Assembly: GCF_001643235.1 (NCBI RefSeq) | Contig: NZ_LQWY01000008.1 | Coordinates: 1 to 32,286, forward strand | DNA: 32,286 nt | Direction of reading: 5' to 3' | Source of the DNA: Domibacillus aminovorans | Lineage (GTDB): Bacteria > Bacillota > Bacilli > Bacillales > Domibacillaceae | Shown: piece by piece, positions 27,258-32,286 of the stretch | Layout of the letters: each line of letters begins with the position of its first letter | Position numbering within the stretch: position 1 is the stretch's first letter | Translations under genes and position numbers: made by a program | The notes under the pieces: generated by a model | The model's input: the letters and a program-made list of their open reading frames with translations, nothing else | Told to the model about the DNA's origin: nothing | Databases searched by the model: none

Positions 27258-27479
27258 GTGGACTTAAGTGTACAGTCAACAGAAAACATTCAGTATATGG
27301 TCAATGAAATTACAAAAAAACTCCGTATGGTCAATACTGGCGCGATCAGCGCGGAACACTTTATCAGTTCTTCTTATGAAGATTTAAAAGATATTTATGA
27401 ACTCGTCGCTCGTAAAAATTCATTCAGCCCGAATGAAATGCAAGCGATCGCCGAAGAACTTGGCAATTTACGCAAATAA
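27258..27479 (+). CDS. yfkK: UPF0435 protein YfkK (DUF1128)
   Basis: A 73-residue helical protein matching B. subtilis YfkK: DLSVQSTENIQYMVNEI, KLRMVNTGAIS, YEDLKDIYELV and the end EMQAIAEELGNLRK. The start is GTG, seven bases after AAAAAGGTGA. The longer frame from 27225 lacks an RBS and extends beyond the family. Its function is unknown. A very strong terminator follows. Confidence 0.9.
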   Translation: MDLSVQSTENIQYMVNEITKKLRMVNTGAISAEHFISSSYEDLKDIYELVARKNSFSPNEMQAIAEELGNLRK

Positions 27480-27485
27480 AAAACA

Positions 27486-27540
27486 AAGGAGCTGTCCCTA
27501 GTCAATGATCACCGACTAGGGACAGCTCCTTCTCCTCTTT
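27486..27540. terminator. Bidirectional terminator between yfkK and yfkM remnant
   Basis: A 16-bp perfect stem, GGAGCTGTCCCTAGTC with GACTAGGGACAGCTCC, around a ten-base loop. T-rich tails follow on both strands. Confidence 0.92.
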
Positions 27541-27546
27541 TCTTTA

Positions 27547-28062
27547 TTATTCAGCTAGTAATTTAAGTGATTCACGGTTAAATGCTGGAATGTCATCTGG
27601 CGTGCCGCTTGTCACCAGCTGATTCTGACATACAACGACTTCTTTATCATGTACATTTGCACCGGCATATTCCAAATCGGGTTGAATAGATTTAAACCCG
27701 GTTGCATCCCGTCCTTTCAATGCTTTCGCTGAAATGAGCAGCTGTGGACCATGACAAATCGCGAAGACCGGCTTTTTTGAATCCATAAATTCTTTTGTGA
27801 ATTCAACGAAACGGTCATCCGCACGGAGCCGATCTGGTGAATATCCACCTGTTAGAAGCAATGCGTCAAATTCTGATACATTCACATCTTCAATGCCTTT
27901 ATCAATTTTCACTTTCTCCTTTTCTTATTTCCCTATAAGCGTTTTGCCTGCTTTTTTTTCAATCGTTATCAGTTGATGACCGGCTTCTTCATACGCTTTT
28001 GCCGGTTCTGTATATTCGATGTCTTCAAACATGTCGGTAATAAGGACAGCGCGAAATGTCGC
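27547..28062 (-). pseudogene. yfkM: yfkM (DJ-1/PfpI family), broken
   Basis: The minus strand encodes a PfpI/DJ-1 protein in one frame: AVLITDMFEDIEYTEPAKAY from about 28050, then KKAGKTLIGK, an in-frame TAA (27925-27927), then EKEKVKIDKGI and an uninterrupted C-terminal part with the nucleophile Cys in AICHGPQLL, to the end NRESLKLLAE. The N-terminus has no start codon in this frame: the first four to five expected codons are missing and the coding region abuts the motB stop, as if a deletion fused them. The 121-codon downstream part could start at GTG 27912 after AAGGAG but lacks the conserved active-site Glu. B. subtilis YfkM is a general stress protein. Confidence 0.82.
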
Positions 28063-28066
28063 CCTG

Positions 28067-28840
28067 TCATTCTGTTGCTTCCGGTACAGATTGATCTGTC
28101 TGTCCTTGAGGCAATATTAAAATTTCGACACGCCGGTTTTGCGCACGTCCCGATATGGAATCGTTTGAAGCGATCGGCTGATATTCGCCATATCCTTTCG
28201 CGCTAAAAAGGCGTGGGTCCAGTTTCTCATTTTTAAAAATCTCTTTCATAAAGTTTACGGCACGCATGGCGCTAAGTTCCCAGTTTGAATCGAACATAGC
28301 TGTTTTAATTGGTACATTATCTGTATGTCCGCTAATAATGATGCTTCGCGGAATGTCCATGACGAGCAGTTCTGAAATTTCCTGCGCACTGACAATCTGT
28401 TCTGGTTGAATTTCTGCTGCGCCTGAATTAAAAAGCACGTTATCGCGAATACGCAGCAGCAGCCCTTCCCCATTTAATGCAGTCTCCACTTTATCTTGCA
28501 GATTATTTTCATTAATATATTGTGTCATTTTCTCTTGCATTTCAATCAATTCTTCCCGATCTTCTTTTTCAAGCCCGTTTAGTTGCTGGCGCTCCGTTTC
28601 CACTTCTGACATGGAATCATTCTCTATCGGACTTTGGTAATCAAGTACGCCGCTTCCACCTTGCAGCTCATTATTGAAGGCAGACGAAATAGCCTGGAAT
28701 TTTTGAGCATCGATGGAGCTGCTCGCGAATAGGACGACAAAAAGAGCCAGAAGAAGCGTTAATAAATCGGAATACGGGAGAAGCCAGGATTCATCAATAT
28801 GGTCGTCATGTTTTTTCTTTTTACGTTTCACCATATCCAT
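28067..28840 (-). CDS. motB: Flagellar stator protein MotB
   Basis: A 257-residue proton-channel subunit that anchors the stator to peptidoglycan. A basic N-terminus is followed by a single membrane helix with the essential proton-binding Asp25 (LLPYSDLLTLLLALFVVLFA), then a linker and an OmpA-like peptidoglycan-binding domain (about 125-250; SGHTDNVPI, NWELSAMRAVNF, RRVEILI). GGAGGAG precedes the ATG at 28840, which overlaps the last 20 bases of motA; ATG 28834 is an alternative. Conserved proton-type stator residues suggest H+ rather than Na+ coupling, but this is not certain. Confidence 0.94.
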   Translation of the reverse strand: MDMVKRKKKKHDDHIDESWLLPYSDLLTLLLALFVVLFASSSIDAQKFQAISSAFNNELQGGSGVLDYQSPIENDSMSEVETERQQLNGLEKEDREELIEMQEKMTQYINENNLQDKVETALNGEGLLLRIRDNVLFNSGAAEIQPEQIVSAQEISELLVMDIPRSIIISGHTDNVPIKTAMFDSNWELSAMRAVNFMKEIFKNEKLDPRLFSAKGYGEYQPIASNDSISGRAQNRRVEILILPQGQTDQSVPEATE

Positions 28841-29624
28841 CTTCTCCTCCTGATGAGTTCAATAATTTTTTCTTCTCATCCGCCGGCAAATAAGAAGCAA
28901 GTTTTTGCTCCAGAACACGTGGTGCTTCTCCTTCAAGAATCGACAAAATACCTTCAATCATTATTTCTTTTACTTTTGCTTCTAGTATTGATTTTCGTTT
29001 TAATTTATTTGAAAATGGGTGCCAGAACACGTAACCTGTAAAAATCCCTAGCAAAGTGGCCACGAAAGCCGCTGAAATGGCATGCCCGAGTGCCACGGTA
29101 TCGCTCATATTTCCAAGTGCAGAAATCAATCCTACTACAGCGCCGAGTACACCGAGTGTTGGGGCATACATTCCTGCTTGTGAAAAAATAGCTGCGCCTG
29201 CAAGGTGACGGTCTTCCATGGCAGCTATTTCTTCACTGAGGACGTCACGAATATAGTCCGCACTTTGTCCATCAACAGCTAAACTAAGCCCATTTTTCAA
29301 AAAATCATCGTCTATTTCGTTCATTTTTGATTCCAGTGAAAGAAGTCCTTCTTTACGTGCAAGTTCCGCCCACCCTGTAAATAGATAAATGACTTCCTGT
29401 ATAGTCATCAGTTTTTGTTCTTTAAACAAAATACCAAATAGTTTCGGTACTCTCTTTAACTCCGATCCAGGAAACGCAATGGTTACTGCGGCGATAGTCC
29501 CTAAAATAATAATCAAAATAGCTGCCGGGTTAATAAGTACTAGGGGACTTACCCCTTTCATAAACATTCCGACACCTACTGCAACAAGCCCTAATAGGAC
29601 TCCCACGAGCGATGCTTTATCCAT
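28821..29624 (-). CDS. motA: Flagellar stator protein MotA
   Basis: A 267-residue four-helix membrane protein forming the stator channel with MotB. Hydrophobic segments are near 5-22, 32-52, 150-170 and 185-205. The cytoplasmic loop has the family motif ARKEGLLSLE, whose charged residues contact the rotor protein FliG. The ATG has GGAG seven bases upstream. It overlaps motB, so the pair is translationally coupled. A sigma-D-like promoter lies upstream. Confidence 0.95.
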   Translation of the reverse strand: MDKASLVGVLLGLVAVGVGMFMKGVSPLVLINPAAILIIILGTIAAVTIAFPGSELKRVPKLFGILFKEQKLMTIQEVIYLFTGWAELARKEGLLSLESKMNEIDDDFLKNGLSLAVDGQSADYIRDVLSEEIAAMEDRHLAGAAIFSQAGMYAPTLGVLGAVVGLISALGNMSDTVALGHAISAAFVATLLGIFTGYVFWHPFSNKLKRKSILEAKVKEIMIEGILSILEGEAPRVLEQKLASYLPADEKKKLLNSSGGEDGYGET

Positions 29625-29644
29625 ACTTTATCTCCATCCTATTT

Positions 29645-29672
29645 CTATCAGTCTATTTTCCGACTATATTTA
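29645..29672 (-). promoter_or_regulatory. Candidate sigma-D promoter of motAB
   Basis: Minus-strand TAAA (29669-29672) and ACTGATAG (29645-29652), resembling GCCGATAT, are 16 bases apart and about 20 bases before motA. The flagellar sigma-D consensus is TAAA-N14-16-GCCGATAT. Confidence 0.4.
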
Positions 29673-29826
29673 ACCATTATTCTACACGTTCTTGACGAAA
29701 AAGAGAATGCTCTACGAATGAAATTCATACTTTTATGTCAAAATATAAACTTAACAAAATCCTATTCATCATTTTACATTCTTCTGTTAAAATGAAATGA
29801 CTATACCGAACGAGGTCAATTTACCT

Positions 29827-31842
29827 ATGATAACTTTACCGGAATTTTATGAATATGACATCGTTGCTCTATCAATCTTGATTGCCGTCACCGGGTCCTA
29901 TGTAACATTAACGATGAATGAACGAATTGTTCATTCAATCATCCGTGGGAGAACGAATATATGGCTCATAACAGCCGCACTATCCATGGGATTGACCATT
30001 TGGACATTGCATTTTGTCAGCATGATGGCTTTTTCAATTCCGATTCAGTACAACATCTCTTTAACGATTATATCGATGATTCCCGCTATTTTAGCAGCAT
30101 ACGCTGCTTTTTATATCCTTTATAAAACAAGTAGACGCTGGTGGACTTTCAGCGCTGCTTCAATTACTATCAGTTTCGGTAGTGTCTTAATGCACTATAT
30201 AGGCATGATGTCTATCATAATCGATAGTGATATAATCTATAATCCCTTTTATCGTTTTTTAGCGATATCCACTGCCATTGCAGCCTCATATGCGGCGATT
30301 CGTTTCTTTTATTATTTTACCCAGAAGCGCGATGTTCGACTAAAAATCATCGCATCACTTTTAATGGGCACCGCAATCAGCGGCATGCACTACATAGGCA
30401 TGTATTCGGCTGATTTTTATGTACCAGAAGGATTTGTCATCCCGGAGCAAAATCAATCTTCGTCAGATATGTTAGTTGTGCTTATTTTATTGCCTGCTAT
30501 TATGATTTTCCTGTTTATTACAATCCTTTCTTTTCTGGACCGGAGAACAGCGATGCAACTCGCCTATACAGATGATTTAACAAACCTGCCTAACCGGCGC
30601 AGCCTTGAACGATTTGTTCATGCACGGACAACGCCGTTAAATTTGCCGATTGCCGTAGTCATTATCGATATTGACAATTTTAAATGGATAAATGAAACCT
30701 ATGGATATGAGAGTGGCAATGAGCTAATTATTGAATTTGCATCAAGATTAAAAAAAGCAATAACAGAAAATAGCATTGCAGCCCGTATTGAAGGGAATAA
30801 ATTTGCCGTTGCTATTCCTGGCACGTTCAGTCATCAAGAAATCCGTACTTTGTTAACGAAACAATTTAACTCGTATCTGAAGTTATTTCATGCATTTGGT
30901 GAACCTACCCCTATCACGTTTTCAGCCGGGGTCGCACTGGCACCGGAACACGGGTCTAATTGCAACATTTTAATCTTAAACGCTGAGCGGGCTCTTCGTC
31001 ACGTGAAGAATAACGGTAAAAACGAGATTGTTGTGTATAATTCTAATTTCCATAATCAGGACATGGAACGGCACATTGCTATGAGTTTTCGAAGTGCACT
31101 TGAAAATGGAGAATTTTATTTATGCTACCAGCCAAAATTCAATCTTCATACTGGAAAAATTGACTCCGCTGAAGTGCTAGTCCGCTGGGAAAGCCCAGTG
31201 CACGGCTTCGTTTCACCCTCGAAATTCATTCCAATCGCTGAGAAAAATGGCTTTATTTTTGATTTAACAAATTGGATTTTAAACGAAGCATGTCGTCAGA
31301 TGAAAATGTGGCAACGTGATCATCATCTAATCGAACGTATTGCTGTTAATATATCGGCACCGATGTTTTTATCAGACCGTCTAATTGAAATTGTCAAGCA
31401 CACATTGCAGACATATAACCTTAACGCTAGACATCTCGAATTAGAAATCACCGAAACATCAATTATGCAACAGTTTGATAATGCCCTCAAAGTTATTGAT
31501 GCTTTGAAAAAAGAAGGCGTTTCTATTTCACTCGATGATTTCGGGACCGGCGTCTCCTCTCTGACATATTTAAAAATGCTGCCCATTCATATATTAAAAA
31601 TCGACAAATCATTTATCGACGATGTACATACCTCTTATGAAGATAAAGCACTTGTGAAAATGATCATCCAACTTGCCAAATTGTTTGGTCTCACCATTAT
31701 TGCAGAAGGTGTCGAAAAGGAAGAACAGCTGAACGTTTTGAAAGAGCTTGGCTGCGATTTTATACAAGGCTATTTTATTAGCAGACCCGAACGAGCGGAA
31801 ATACTCGATGCGCGCTACGAACAAAAAGAATACAGATCATAA
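29827..31842 (+). CDS. MHYT-GGDEF-EAL membrane protein, predicted c-di-GMP phosphodiesterase
   Basis: About 671 residues. The N-terminal 230 residues form a seven-helix MHYT sensor with repeated motifs (LHFVSMM, MHYIGMM, MHYIGMY) whose His/Met residues are thought to bind a metal or diatomic gas. The GGDEF domain follows (DDLTNLPNRR) but its signature is EGNKF, so cyclase activity is unlikely. The EAL domain has EVL for EAL and keeps the other catalytic residues: AVNIS, LEITETS, DDFGTG, the Lys of LKIDKSF, IAEGVE and QGYFISRP. It should hydrolyse c-di-GMP. The start is ATG 29827, after GAGGT; ATG 29797 has no RBS. It is divergent from motAB, which suggests a link to motility. Confidence 0.92.
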   Translation: MITLPEFYEYDIVALSILIAVTGSYVTLTMNERIVHSIIRGRTNIWLITAALSMGLTIWTLHFVSMMAFSIPIQYNISLTIISMIPAILAAYAAFYILYKTSRRWWTFSAASITISFGSVLMHYIGMMSIIIDSDIIYNPFYRFLAISTAIAASYAAIRFFYYFTQKRDVRLKIIASLLMGTAISGMHYIGMYSADFYVPEGFVIPEQNQSSSDMLVVLILLPAIMIFLFITILSFLDRRTAMQLAYTDDLTNLPNRRSLERFVHARTTPLNLPIAVVIIDIDNFKWINETYGYESGNELIIEFASRLKKAITENSIAARIEGNKFAVAIPGTFSHQEIRTLLTKQFNSYLKLFHAFGEPTPITFSAGVALAPEHGSNCNILILNAERALRHVKNNGKNEIVVYNSNFHNQDMERHIAMSFRSALENGEFYLCYQPKFNLHTGKIDSAEVLVRWESPVHGFVSPSKFIPIAEKNGFIFDLTNWILNEACRQMKMWQRDHHLIERIAVNISAPMFLSDRLIEIVKHTLQTYNLNARHLELEITETSIMQQFDNALKVIDALKKEGVSISLDDFGTGVSSLTYLKMLPIHILKIDKSFIDDVHTSYEDKALVKMIIQLAKLFGLTIIAEGVEKEEQLNVLKELGCDFIQGYFISRPERAEILDARYEQKEYRS

Positions 31843-31847
31843 AACAA

Positions 31848-31880
31848 AAAAGCGGGGAATCCCTATAAGATTCCCCGCTT
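31848..31880 (+). terminator. Terminator hairpin after the MHYT-EAL gene, T-tract lost
   Basis: AAGCGGGGAATC pairs with GATTCCCCGCTT around seven bases. The stem has an A-run before it, but only TT follows before the IS end (CAGACTGTCGAC). The insertion appears to have cut off the T-tract. Confidence 0.7.
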
Positions 31881-31889
31881 CAGACTGTC

Positions 31890-31937
31890 GACAAAGCCGT
31901 TTTCAAATCTTTGATTTGAGGCGGCTTCGTCTTTTTT
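31890..31937 (+). terminator. Plus-strand terminator inside the IS end
   Basis: GAC-a-AAGCCG and CAAATC pair with GATTTG and CGGCTT-c-GTC, followed by TTTTTT in the plus direction. It would stop transcripts entering the element antisense to the transposase. Confidence 0.65.
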
Positions 31938-31957
31938 GTATGCTTGATCAGGCCTGC

Positions 31958-32286
31958 TCAAGCTGGCTTTAGAGACTTCCACGCCCAGCTTGCCAGTTTC
32001 TTAAGGTTCATGGCAGCGAAAGTAAGCATCGCTTGCATGGATAATTTCCCCAGTCCTCTGAGGGTTGTCCAGCGCATGCCATGCTTTTCTTTTGCGTCCG
32101 CAAAAACCCGTTCAATCGTTTCTTTGCGTTTTGCATAGATTTCTTTATGTTGCGGAGTGTGCCGCAGATGATCTGCTTCTTCAAGATAGCCTTCCCACAC
32201 ATGCCGGTGGATCAGTTTCATGCGGTTCTGGCTTTGCGTGCACATCGATAAAAGCGGACAGTCCCGGCATTGCTTCGGGCCGGAAG
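31958..32286 (-). CDS. IS1182 family transposase, C-terminal part
   Basis: An open frame that continues past the right edge; about 109 residues are visible. Upstream of the internal ATG at 32245 the frame is still open and reads SGPKQCRDCPLLS, showing that the ATG is not the start. It carries the zinc-like CxxC...C pattern (CRDCPLLSMC), then RHVWEGYLEEADHLRHT, KRKETIERVFADAKEKHGMR with the last acidic catalytic residue (Glu), and the tail TFAAMNLKKLASWAW. This is the DDE transposase C-terminus of the IS1182 group. Nothing in the visible part is broken. Confidence 0.9.
   Translation of the reverse strand, partial: SGPKQCRDCPLLSMCTQSQNRMKLIHRHVWEGYLEEADHLRHTPQHKEIYAKRKETIERVFADAKEKHGMRWTTLRGLGKLSMQAMLTFAAMNLKKLASWAWKSLKPA

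Larger units (their letters stand above)
31881..32286 (-). mobile_element. IS1182-like insertion sequence, one end only
   Basis: From about 31881 the sequence no longer belongs to the chromosomal gene. CAGACTGTCGACAAA is taken as the element's terminal end, followed by a hairpin and the 3' part of a transposase on the minus strand. The other end and any target duplication lie outside the window. The exact boundary is inferred from the adjoining terminator hairpin. Confidence 0.7.

Overview
The window looks like chromosome from an endospore-forming member of the Bacillaceae. Gene content and order closely follow the Bacillus subtilis yfh-yga-rrnD and yfj-yfk neighbourhoods, with spore genes (gamma-type SASP, PdaA), PerR, FabL and flagellar MotAB. 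It is not B. subtilis itself: it has a class I fumarase, an extra D-2-hydroxyacid dehydrogenase, an SE1561-type small protein and an IS1182-like element. The genus is not resolved. Both ends fall in multicopy sequence (16S rRNA on the left, a transposase on the right), as expected of a draft contig.

Layout. 1-453 is the 5' end of a 16S rRNA gene on the minus strand with two tandem promoters. 746-9393 is the ygxA-ygzB-perR / dehydrogenase / bcp / gsaB / ygaE / ygaD / ygaC block. 9490-11318 holds a gamma SASP gene, a rearranged second SASP gene, a fabL remnant and intact fabL. 11318-15918 is mutY, yfhP, a broken yfhJ, yfhH, recX and yfhF. 15990-16287 is non-coding and carries a cluster of DnaA-box-like sequences. 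16288-21759 is an RlmCD-type methyltransferase, pdaA, fumarase, an unlisted 59-residue gene and a CaxA-type exchanger. 21860-24373 is an OsmC protein divergent from a P1B-4 metal ATPase, with a perfect PerR box between them. 24415-27479 is a YihY/BrkB protein, a YtxH-like protein, an alanine/glycine-type symporter and yfkK. 27547-29624 is a broken yfkM followed upstream by motB and motA. 29827-31842 is an MHYT-GGDEF-EAL protein, and 31881-32286 is the end of an IS1182-like element.

Themes. Peroxide and metal homeostasis: PerR has its own box, the ATPase (PfeT/ZosA-like) has a perfect box, and Bcp and OsmC are thiol peroxidase-type proteins. Spore biology: SASP genes with matching sigma-G-like promoters, and PdaA with a weaker one. 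Motility: MotAB next to a predicted c-di-GMP phosphodiesterase.

The most unusual locus is 9891-10637. A fabL-sspE segment has been tandemly duplicated. The inner fabL copy is reduced to an in-frame-deleted C-terminus. The second SASP gene has become a chimera of four 57-bp units, each made of SASP sequence joined to fabL sequence read in a different frame, with intact and destroyed GPR cleavage motifs alternating. Other points worth checking are an inverted repeat that would bury the ribosome binding site of the dehydrogenase behind a possible leader peptide, the DnaA-box cluster, and two genes broken by in-frame stop codons.
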